NCBI GenBank assembly: GCA_034769895.1
Contig: CM068372.1
Coordinates: 377,990,910-378,054,909 of the forward strand
Length of the DNA: 64,000 bases
From: Magicicada septendecula
Taxonomy: Eukaryota; Arthropoda; Insecta; Hemiptera; Cicadidae
Direction of reading: 5' to 3'
Part shown: one piece after another, positions 51,881 through 61,741 of the stretch
Layout of the letters: the number at the start of each line of letters is the position of its first letter
Numbering within the stretch: the stretch's first letter is position 1
The notes under the pieces: generated by a model
Databases searched by the model: none
What the model saw: the letters and a program-made list of their open reading frames with translations, nothing else
What the model was told of the DNA's origin: nothing
Made by a program: the position numbers and the translations under genes

Positions 51881-54121
51881 TGTGCTGAGTCAAAAGATTC
51901 AGCGCGAAGTCAGTTATTTTATCGGCAGTTTTGACGTTATTGGCAGTACGAAATTTAAGGCAGTAATTAGTGCTGCGCTCTACCCGCGGATAGGAGAGGC
52001 TACCGTTTTCGATTTTTCACTGTTTGATCGGTGTTGCCATCTGCTGAGTTTTTGCAGCAGTTTTAAAACAGTGCTGCAGCCTGGTGAGATTTTCCTTACA
52101 AACGGACAACGAACGGAAATTTCTGTTAAGGCCTTGTCTCAACATGGAAGCCTAACTCAGGGCCTCGTGGAAAATCTCTTCGGTGGAGAGAAGTGTGAAA
52201 ATCTAGCAACTACTTCTTATAACTATGAGATAAGTTTCTTAAACGACTGCGGTGAGTTTTGATTTCATTATATTCATTATATACTAAATTTTTAAAGGAG
52301 AAAACTTTTTTTTAGTAAGCTTGAGTAAGCCCCCACTTGTCGGAGCATGCATTGTGAGATGCGTAATTGTTCGTAAAGTTTTTATAAACCAATAAAACTT
52401 GATTATTGGAGTGTCAGAATCTCGGCTTTAATACCTAAAGTACAATAACCACAATATATTTAATTTTGCACTTTCATTAACACCGATGTAACGAGATTCG
52501 GTTGAGCACTTAACCTATTACACAATGTGTTGTCATTAAGTGGTATAAAGTTTTGCTACAATGACAGTAAAACTTTATACATATATAATTGGGAACTTAC
52601 ACAGGCACGTTTTAAACGTAAATCATGTCTCATTCAAAGTAGTAGTATTCTCAGATTCTATAGAGTAAAAAACTATGTGTTTTAAATAAATTCTTCGCCA
52701 CGTGGTAACCTCAATTTCACTCAAAGTAATAAGTTCATAAGATGTTACAGAGCCAAGATAAATTATTATATTGCAAAAGCAACTCACATTCAGTGAGGTT
52801 CAAGTTATAAAGCGTTATAAAGAATCATTGTTAGAGAACTTTTTAAGTAAGGCATGTTGGCCAAAATAATGTTACCAAGTTTTATTATGTACAACATAAC
52901 TAGGTGTTGTTTTTATTTATGATTTTGGAGGGTGTCCAACCAGTGGGGGCATTTGTGTGTGGTCTCTCACTAAAAATGTAATGTGTGAACAGGGTTCACC
53001 GAATAGAGACAAGTCCTGCTACATGACTGAAAGAATGACATCCTAAAAGCTCCACACTCGACACCGAAGAGAATAAGACCACAACAACATGCAAATCATG
53101 AGATCGCCACGCTACAAATAAGAGATCATCCTTCTGGGCACATATAAGCAGGTGAAAAATATCCATTTATAATTCACACGTAGAATCAACATGGCACCAG
53201 TTATACATAATCATCAGTTTTACCGTTCAAGTATACATTCATTTGGATCCCCAATTGATGGGACAGTTTAGTGTGAACACTAAGAGTTAATTGTAAAATT
53301 TCAATACATGTATAGTAAATTGTCAGTTCAGAGACTGACATGTCTACAACACAGCATCCAACTTAGATTTCCACTCATTTCTTTATAGGGCTTTCGCTAC
53401 AGATTTAAAGTCAGTTTTGTTATTAGTAATTTTCTCAAGTTTAATTTACTATGCATAAAAACACATATTTTCTCTTATTTTTAAAATCTGGTTATGTCAT
53501 TTGTATAAAAGATTACTGGGGAGGTAGGTGTTTTTTTTTAATTAGTTTCAACCAAGCTGTGCATGTCAAAACACTTTTCAACTTGTTTGTCGAAACAAGG
53601 TTGTTGAGACAAATTTGTTGAGACTGGTTATAAGTTGAAGAAACATGTCCGTCTCTGACACACAAATGTATTTTTTTTTAATATAGGGTGCTAATATTGT
53701 GCAATTTTTCTCTTTCATTAATTGGCCCTATTTTAGTCTATATAAATTCTTTATATTAATCATGGTAACTGGGGGGCGTTAATTATTTTAAACAATTTTT
53801 ATTTCTCACCTTACTTAAGTATTTTAGCACTTAGCCACTTAGGCACTTCTTTTAAATTTTTAATGTCCTGGGGACATTTGTATGCAATACTTTATGATAC
53901 ACATGACGTGCAATTAACCCACACCATGGGGGTACATTTATAGAAATAAATCTTAATCCTAATTGGGATTCCTATAAAGAAGAAGTTTAGAATTTATATA
54001 CACCAGAAGGGTAATATAAAAAAAGGGCGTGGCAAGAGACCTTTATGTATTTGTATACTATTGTATATGTAATTTGTCTTGTGGAACATGTTATGTCTGT
54101 ATATTTCTGTGTACATTTTGG

Positions 54122-54159
<38 letters not shown>

Positions 54160-54828
54160 TTATGCATTACTGTACTTTTGGTGGGATATAGGGATTTATT
54201 ATTAGAATTTATATACACCAGTAGACGAGTATTCTATCTCAATAATCGTGGCTGATCATTTCTTTATGAAAATTAATTATTTTATTTAACAAGTATAGTA
54301 AGTGTCACCTTTAAAGTTTATTTAAATTGGATGAGTAATTATTTTAATTATTAATAGTAACTGTGAATGAAATCATTTACCTTCATCAATTTATATACTG
54401 CATTTTAAAAGAAACATATGATATAAATTTTATATTTTAATAAATAGTTTAATGGGAGTTTTATTTTGAGGTTAATGATTATTTTAAATTTTCAATTCAT
54501 TGATGGTGACATAGCAATTATTTTCGTGGATTCAGTTAATATTTTTCAGGTGGCCTTGTTGAGAGGGTATACTTCTTTAGTTAACCATTTAAAAGGGGAA
54601 TTATAAATCACTGTTGTTTTTTTGTTATTTTTATTATGAGATAGAATAATAAAATGTGATTGTTAATTATTTAATTCTTGAGTTTTTATTGCAAGTCCCG
54701 TCTTACTGGATCCAGCGCAATTTTTAGCTTCTCTAGGCCTTAGCCTAGTTTTAAATAACTTGTAGCCCCTCTTTACAAAAAGAAATATTCTTTTTGTTTT
54801 AACTACTCAAAATGAAGTAGGGGTTTCA
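51881..54828 (+). repeat. Solo LTR of the element A family, inverted
   Basis: A 2948-bp LTR (TGTGCTGAG...GGGGTTTCA) in opposite orientation to the flanking LTRs, with AACG duplicated at 51877-51880 and 54829-54832. It has more differences from the two flanking LTRs than they have from each other. Removing it restores continuity with the interior of element B. A 126-codon open frame (51882-52262) starts at the LTR edge; its middle (ALYPRIGEATVFDF...LFDRCC) is shared with 50713-50982. Confidence 0.92.
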
Positions 54829-55237
54829 AACGGAAAGCAACTAGGGAATGCGGCATGGCCAGGACTCTACAAAAATCAACGACAAACTACAACAAAGAAA
54901 AATGAAAACGACACTAAACTCACTACCCACGTAGTCACCACTCTTCCAACTAACTTCTCTCTAACTCCTCTCGGATATTTTTTCTTTTTCCTTTTCTAAT
55001 TTTTTTTTGCTTTTTCCTTTCTAATTTTTATTTGTTTTTTGAGGGGAGGGGTAGGAAAATTGGGAAGATGAAAAGGGCAAGGATCATTGAAAGTTCAACA
55101 GCTAGGACTAAGGTAAAGGACATGGTTCCCTCCGAAAATAAGGATGGGTGGAGAAAACCAAGGCTCGCGGAGGCAGGGGCGCAACCCTGAAGTAGATGTA
55201 CACCACTGGACTGTGGGGAACATCCACCCGCTACCCA
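54829..55237 (-). other. Non-coding interior between gag and solo LTR
   Basis: Matches 14850-15250 of element B in reverse. T-rich run at 54970-55040. No gene. Confidence 0.7.
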
Positions 55238-56587
55238 TTAACCGCTTTGTCTCACCCTTTTATGACGAACTTTAGGAACCCGTTCCTTGTGGACATTACT
55301 CTCTGAGAAACTATCCTGTGTAGAGCAATACTGATTTATTTCATCTAAATTATAATCAAGGTAACTTACCTTTCTACGTTTACCCCGATTTGGATTATCC
55401 TCAACCTCTAACTCCTCTGCTTCTATCTTCTTCTCTTCTACAATTGCTTCTGGTTCTATTTCTTCCACCTCTTCCTTTTCTTCCTCTACATAATCCAAAT
55501 CATCATCACGACACTGCACATCTTCATCTTCTAGTTGCTCACCTGGTCCAGCTGAAACTTCTTTCCATTCCTCGGAATCCTCAACAATACTTACAGAAAG
55601 CGTCTGCACATCTTCACACACTACATCATTCTCACCCACAAACTCTACAACGCTGCCACCCAGTTTCTCCCCAACTTCTACCTCATCTACTTCTACCACA
55701 CTTGCAGACTGGACATCCCCTAGTCCATCCGCGACCTCAGAAACACTTGCAGCCTCCCTAACACTTACACTTATACTCCCCTGCGTAGCATGTGCAGACC
55801 ACTCTTCTGCCTCCTCCTTCGATTCCTCTTCTTCACCACTCTCAGCAACTACAACTTCCTCAACAGTACTCAACCTGGAATCCCGCTGTCCAGGTCCATG
55901 TGCAATGTCTAAATTAACTTCTACTGACGATGGTAAAGCTCCACCATCAAGTGACTTATCATCTTCCGGCGTAGGCGATGATGATGTTATCGGCTCTGGA
56001 TCCACCTTGGGCAGAAATGGATTTACCGGAACAATTACTGCGACCTTTGGTCGGACCGTATTTGTAGCAACACAACACCGGGCCATCTCCGCGAAATTAT
56101 TTGGATGATTCCCAAACCTTCCCAAACGGGAACTGTCTTGGTCATTCAGTCCTCCTATAATTATATCTAGGACTTCGGTGTCGGTCAACCCTAATCTTAA
56201 TACCCGGGCAGCTTTTCGTATGTCCTGCACGTAATCCCCCAACGGCTCTCCGTCGGCCTGATAACGATAGAACCAATCCAGCCTAAGCTGGGAACATCGT
56301 GGAGGATACATGAAGTAATCCAACACTTCCGCATGAAAAGTGTCGACCGTGCCGCCCCGACGCCAAGTGTTGGTGACCTTCTGTGCCAACGTACCCTGGC
56401 AATACGGGTATATAAGGCACAAGACCTCCCCATCGGATACACCCGGATAGGCTGCCAACTGCAGGACAAGGTCCAAGAAAACCAGCAGCTGGTCCTCGTT
56501 AAATCCATCTACCACCGAAAATTTCTGGAGAACTGGGGTGAGAGGGTGGGGCAATTTCTGTTCCTCCCGGTGGTCGGGGGACGACAA
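55238..56587 (-). CDS. gag: Gag (capsid-like) protein of element A (449 codons)
   Basis: The open frame starts at TTG (56587); no ATG precedes the capsid region in this frame, and the ATG at 56602 is in another frame. Residues about 10-160 have the retrotransposon capsid pattern: EDQLLVFLDLVLQ, SDGEVLCLIYPYC, DWFYRYQADGEPLGDYVQDI, RKAARVLRLGLTDTEVLDI, and a degenerate GLNDQDSSRL. The rest is a Glu/Asp/Val-rich acidic tail with a final basic VPKVRHKRVRQSG that is conserved in element B. No zinc knuckle and no protease. It lacks about 130 residues found after the capsid part in element B, but its C-terminal frame is unbroken. Its role would be particle assembly and RNA packaging in the cytoplasm (family knowledge). 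Confidence 0.8.
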   Translation of the reverse strand: MSSPDHREEQKLPHPLTPVLQKFSVVDGFNEDQLLVFLDLVLQLAAYPGVSDGEVLCLIYPYCQGTLAQKVTNTWRRGGTVDTFHAEVLDYFMYPPRCSQLRLDWFYRYQADGEPLGDYVQDIRKAARVLRLGLTDTEVLDIIIGGLNDQDSSRLGRFGNHPNNFAEMARCCVATNTVRPKVAVIVPVNPFLPKVDPEPITSSSPTPEDDKSLDGGALPSSVEVNLDIAHGPGQRDSRLSTVEEVVVAESGEEEESKEEAEEWSAHATQGSISVSVREAASVSEVADGLGDVQSASVVEVDEVEVGEKLGGSVVEFVGENDVVCEDVQTLSVSIVEDSEEWKEVSAGPGEQLEDEDVQCRDDDLDYVEEEKEEVEEIEPEAIVEEKKIEAEELEVEDNPNRGKRRKVSYLDYNLDEINQYCSTQDSFSESNVHKERVPKVRHKRVRQSG

Positions 56588-57267
56588 TTTCTGAAAGCAT
56601 AGCGCCGCCAGAATTACACAATCCGCAAAACACTATCAACAAAACACAACACCCTACAAATACCTAACACCTACAAACATATTGTCAATAATAAGATTGG
56701 AATAAGAAAAACTCACGTACTGTTCTTCCAAAGAGTAGACTGCGGGTCCACCTAACGATGCGAGAACTAGCCCACTACCTGAACAGCTCACACTCGATTA
56801 CACCAGACAAAAGGAACGCGACACACACACAACACACACAACTCGAAAACAAAAATACCGACCACGAAAATTTATTTCAACCATTTCTTAGGTTACCTCC
56901 GGCTACCATTTATCGGCAGAAACCGACTGCCGATCGGGCCATACCGCATAATTACAAAAAAAAAACAACACCTCCCCAAACATGGGCAAGGTAAACTCAA
57001 ACTAACCAAGCACCGACTGCGATAAGTCTTGCCCAGGGATCTCCCCTTCTAAAATTTCCTACCACGTGGCACTATTCACTATGCAAGGCGGGCAAGTATA
57101 TATACATATGTTTCAAACCTTAAAACTAACAAAATATTTTCAACCTTGGGATATAGGGCCTTTAAAATTTTTCTAAGTTCTATTTGAACTTAACATTGTG
57201 AAAATTCCAAACTATTTCCTAAGTTTGCAAGCCCCGTCACACCCACAGGACCCTCATCGTAAGCGCG
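56588..57267 (-). other. 5' leader of element A
   Basis: Untranslated region between primer-binding site and gag; GC content higher than the surroundings. A short plus-strand frame at 56758-56994 has no motif. Confidence 0.6.
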
Positions 57268-57278
57268 CTCTGCTACCA
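57268..57278 (-). promoter_or_regulatory. Primer-binding site of element A (initiator-Met tRNA-like)
   Basis: Two bases from the LTR edge, the minus strand reads TGGTAGCAGAG followed by CGCG. The 3' end of animal initiator tRNA-Met, as I recall it, predicts TGGTAGCAGAGG, so 11 bases match. Good support for tRNA-iMet priming. Confidence 0.75.
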
Positions 57279-57280
57279 AA

Positions 57281-60226
57281 TGAAACCCCTACTTCATTTT
57301 GAGTAATTAAAACAAAAAGAATACTTCTTTTTGTAAAGAGGGGCTACAAGTTAATTACAACTAGGCTAAGGCCTAGAGAAGCTAAAAATTGCGCTGGATC
57401 CAGTAAGACGGGACTTGCAATGAAAACTCAAGAATTAAATAATTAAAAATCCCATTTTATTATTCTATCTCATAATAACAATAATAAAAAACAACAGTGA
57501 TTTATAATTCCCCTTTAAATGGTTAAATAAAGAAGTATACCCTCTCAACAAGGCCACCTGAAAAATATTAACTGAATCCACGAAAATAATTGCTATGTCA
57601 CCATCAATGAATTGAAAATTTAAAATAATCATTAACCTCAAAATAAAACTCCCATTAAACTATTTATTAAAATATAAAATTTATATCATATGTTTCTTTT
57701 AAAATGCAGTATATAAATTGATGAAGGTAAATGATTTCATTCCCAGTTACTATTAATAATTAAAATAATTACTCTACCAATTAAATGAACTTTAAAGGTG
57801 ACACTTCCTATACTTGTTAAATAAAATAATTAATTTCCTTAAAGAAATGATCAGCCACGATTATTGAGATAGAATACTCGTCTACTGGTGTATATAAATT
57901 CTAATAATAAATCCCTATATCCCACCAAAAGTACAGTAATGCATAATATTTATATATATATATATATATCCCCCAAAATGTACACAGAAATATACAGACA
58001 TAACATGTTCCACAAGACGAATTACATTATACAATAGTATACAAATACATAAAGGTCTCTTGCCACGCCCTTTTTTATATTACCCTTCTGGTGTATATAA
58101 ATTCTAAACTTCTTCTTTATAGGAATCCCAATTAGGATTAAAGATTTATTTCATAAATGTACCCCCATGGTGTGGGTTAATTGCACGTCATGTGTATCAT
58201 AAAGTATTGCATACAAATGTCCCCAGGACATTAAAAATTTAAAACCAAGTGCCTAAGTGGCTAAGTGCTAAAATACTTAATTAAGGTGAGAAATAAAAAT
58301 TGTTTAAAATAATTAACGCCCCCCAGTTACCATGATTAATATAAAGAATTTATATAGACTAAAATAGGGCCAAATAATGAAAAGAGAAAAATTGCACAAT
58401 ATTAGCACCTTATATAAAAAAATACATTTGTGTGTCAGAGACGGACATGTTCCTTCAACTTATGACCAGTCTCAACAAATTTGTCTCACCAACCTTGTTT
58501 CGACAAACAAGTTGAAAAGTGTTTCGACATGCACAGCTTGGTTGAAACTAATTAAAAAAAAACACCTACCTCCCCAGTAATCTTTTATACAAATGACATA
58601 ACCTGATTTTAAAAATAAGAGAAAATATATGTTTTTATGCCTAGTAAATTAAACTTGAGAAAATTACTAATAACAAAACTGACTTTAAGTCTGTAGCGAA
58701 AGCCCTATAAAGAAATGAGTGGAAATCTAAGTTGGATGCTGTGTTGTAGACATGTCAGTCTCTGAACTGACAATTTACTATTCATATATAGAAATTTTAC
58801 AATTAATTCTTAGTGTTCACACTAAACTGTCCCATCAATTGGGGATCCAAATGAATGTATACTTGAACGGTAAAACTGATGATTATGTATAACTGGTGCC
58901 ATGTTGATTCTACGTGTGAATTATAAATGGTTATTTTTCACCTGCTTATGTGCCCAGAAGGATGATTTCTTATTTGTAACGTGGCGATCTTATGACCGGC
59001 ATGTTGTTGTGGTCGTTGTGGTCTTATTCTCTTCGGTGTCGAGTGTGGAGCTTTTAAGATGTCATTCTTTCAGTCATGTAGCAGGACTTGTCTCTGTTCG
59101 GTGAACCCTGCTCACACATTACATATTTAGTGAGAGACCACACACAAATGCCCCCACTGTTTGGACACCCTCCAAAATCATATATAAAAACAACACCTAG
59201 TTATGTTGTACATAATAAAACTTGGTAACATTATTTTGGCCAACATGCCTTACTTAAAAAAAAGTTCTCTAACAATGATTCTTTATAACGCTTTATAACT
59301 TAAACCTCACTGAATGTGAGTTGCTTTTGCAATACAATAATTTATCTTGGCTCTGTAACATCTTATGAACTTATTACTTTGAGTGAAATTGAGGTTACCA
59401 CGTGGTACGGAATTTATTTAAAACACATAGTTTTTTTTACTCTATAGAATCTGAGAATACTATTACTTTGAATGAGACATGATTTACGTTTAAAACGTGC
59501 CTGAGTAAGTTCCCAATTATATCTGTATAAAGTTTTACTGTCATTGTAGCAAAACTTTATACCACTTAATGACGACGCATTGTGTAACAGGTTAAGTGCT
59601 CAACAGAATCTCGTTACATCAGCGTTAATGAAAGTTCAAAGTTAATTATATTGTGGTTATTGTACTTTAGGTATTAAGGCCGAGATTCTGACACTCCAAT
59701 AATCAAGTTTTATTGGTTTATGAAAACTTTACGAACAATTACGTATCTCACAATGCATGCTTCGACAAGTGGGTGCTTACTCAAGCTTACTAAAAAAACG
59801 TTTTCTCCCGTGAAATTTAGTATATAAATAATATAATGAAATAAAAACTCACCGCAGTCGTTTAAGAAACTTATCTCATAGTTATAAGAAGAAGATGCTG
59901 GAATTCACACTTCTCTCCACCGAAAAAATTTTCCACGAGGCCATGAGTTAGGCTTCCATCTAGAGACAAAAAAAAAAAAAAAACGGAACGCCGTACTCGT
60001 TTGGGTAACGAAAATCTCACCAGGCTGCAGCACTGTTGTTTAAAACTGCTGGAAAAACTCAGCAGACGGCAACACCGATCAAACAGTGTAAAATCGAAAA
60101 CGGTAGCCTCTCCTATCCGTGGGTAGAGAGCAGCACTCATTATTACTTTAATTTTTGTACTGTCCTTACCGTCAAAACTGCCAATAAAATGACTGAACTT
60201 AGCGCTGAATCTTTTGACTCAGCACA
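57281..60226 (-). repeat. 5' LTR of element A (2946 bp)
   Basis: Same frames and features as the 3' LTR (58377, 58901 and 59871 correspond to 49220, 49744 and 50713). Few base differences by eye, for example tgtgcccag versus tgtggccag. Confidence 0.95.
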
Positions 60227-60360
60227 ATTTATCTATAAATTTTTTTACATAGGGGTCTAGTTTTCTTTTGTTATTATTATTATTTTGTTTTATTATGTTG
60301 ACTCTCAGGGGTTTACCTTTTTTTACGATGCTGCGGAAGACACAGGGTTTTGGATCTCCC
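60227..60360 (-). pseudogene. pol: Start of Gypsy pol upstream of element A
   Basis: On the minus strand an open frame different from gag runs from about 60345 to the element A junction, basic and Asn-rich, and stays open into the protease segment at 48121 when element A and one ATTT are discounted. It starts just downstream of the gag stop at 60365 or overlaps it slightly, so pol would be expressed by frameshifting or reinitiation (inference). Confidence 0.6.
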
Positions 60361-60364
60361 TGCC

Positions 60365-61741
60365 TTACATGTTTTTTGGATGAGTTTTTTGATTATACCT
60401 TTTTTGTTTACAGTATCTACTGAGATGTCCAGATTTTCCGCAGTTATAACACACATATTCTTTACGTTGTGTCTTACTGGTTTCCTGGAGTGGTTGAGCT
60501 TCCTAGGACTTACCATGGCCATTGGTTGATCTTCGAAATGGTCTTCTTTCTTGTATACTTCTTGCGTCAGATGCTAAGGCATGCATTTCTTTTCTATTTT
60601 GTGTAGTGGATATCGATGCATGTCTGTGCTGATCTGCGTACCAAACATTGGAAGAATGAATACTACATTGTTCAAAGTCCGCGAACGTAAGGGGTCTACT
60701 TATTAGTGCTAAACGGGAGCGTTCATCTGGAGACAAGCCTACTAGGATCGTATCGACCAATTGTTTTTCAGTCCAGTCGACTTGTAGTATATGTGAAGAT
60801 TCTCGGATATCCGCAATATAGTGAGCCAGTCTTTCGCGAGCTCCTTGTACTCTAAGTACAGTACTTCTTTTGATATCCTCATAAATTCCAGTGGGGATAA
60901 AATATTTGATTATATTCGTATGAAGATCTTCTACTGAAAGACTTGAGTTTAATGTTTCTAGTACACGATCTCGTAATGGTGGTTTACATTTGGGTAATAT
61001 TACTTGCAGTATTTGCCGATCGTTTAATTGTTTTAGATCTTTTATTTGCAGCAGGTATTTTATAAAAGTTAACAGTATCGTTATACTTAACCCATCGGTG
61101 TAAGGAATCTCATTAATTATTTTCTCTACTGGGTGGGAAATCTTTCCGTAGAGGTCAACATTCAAATTTACGTTTTGTATTTCCTTCGAAGAATTAGTGG
61201 TCGCATTTTGACTAGTACGAGTACGCTGAACTTTAGGTGGTGGGGGTTCTTCTACATTAGGGGATTGAACAGGGGAGATATATAATTTTTGTAAGTCTTG
61301 CTCAATTTCCTCCATTCTCGATTCATCTGACTTTCGACGTAAGTCGTTAATAATTATAGGTAATTGGCGTAATGCCTCGTCTGCAAATTTCTGCACATCG
61401 GCGGGGACGACGGTGACGTCGGGCCAGCTTAATAAATTATTTAATCGGCGGGTTAAATGTTCTATACGTTGCGTAACGCGCAAAAGTTCCGTGGGTGATT
61501 TCTTGTCCTTAAGGTTCTGAGATAATACTATCAGTTCCCGATATTTCGCATAACAGGTTTCTCGTTCGCCGTCATAATCGAATTCACGCAATTTATCTAA
61601 CTGCGAGGTTGTCTCTGATCCGGTTTGGCGTAATGATTTTCGTAATTCAGACACGGTTACATTCACGTGTTTTAGACCTCGTAAAAGTGCTTCGTAGCAT
61701 AGCTCATCTTTTACTAATAAATCAGGATTAAATTCAGCCAT
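60365..61741 (-). pseudogene. gag: Gypsy gag with one in-frame TAG before the zinc knuckle
   Basis: ATG at 61741 (MAEFNPDLL). Residues 1-190 are a helical Leu/Arg-rich region with a Pro/Thr linker. Residues about 215-345 are the capsid domain: DGLSITILLTFIKYLLQ, QILQVILPKCKPPLRDRVLE, YFIPTGIYEDIKRSTVLRVQ, RLAHYIADIRESSHIL, LVGLSPDERSRLAL. The frame meets TAG at 60503-60505, then stays open to a TAA at 60365 and contains a CCHC knuckle, CYNCGKSGHLSRYC. The distal copy at 37841-38713 stops earlier and cannot show whether TAG is normal. Either a nonsense mutation or programmed readthrough; I favour mutation. Confidence 0.88.

Larger units (their letters stand above)
48126..60226 (-). mobile_element. 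Element A: gag-only LTR retrotransposon (12.1 kb with nested solo LTR)
   Basis: LTRs 48126-51068 and 57281-60226 in the same orientation, each TGAAACC...CAGCACA on the plus strand. The target duplication ATTT lies at 48122-48125 and 60227-60230. A primer-binding site (57268-57278) adjoins the right LTR and a polypurine tract (51069-51084) adjoins the left, so transcription is on the minus strand. The interior holds one gag gene (55238-56587) and a non-coding region interrupted by an inverted solo LTR. No polymerase is present. It interrupts the pol gene of the surrounding Gypsy element. Confidence 0.92.

Noticed and set aside
49220..59104. Repeated 67-codon frames in element A LTRs as small genes
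   Set aside because: Duplicated only because LTRs are; no conservation evidence beyond the repeat itself.
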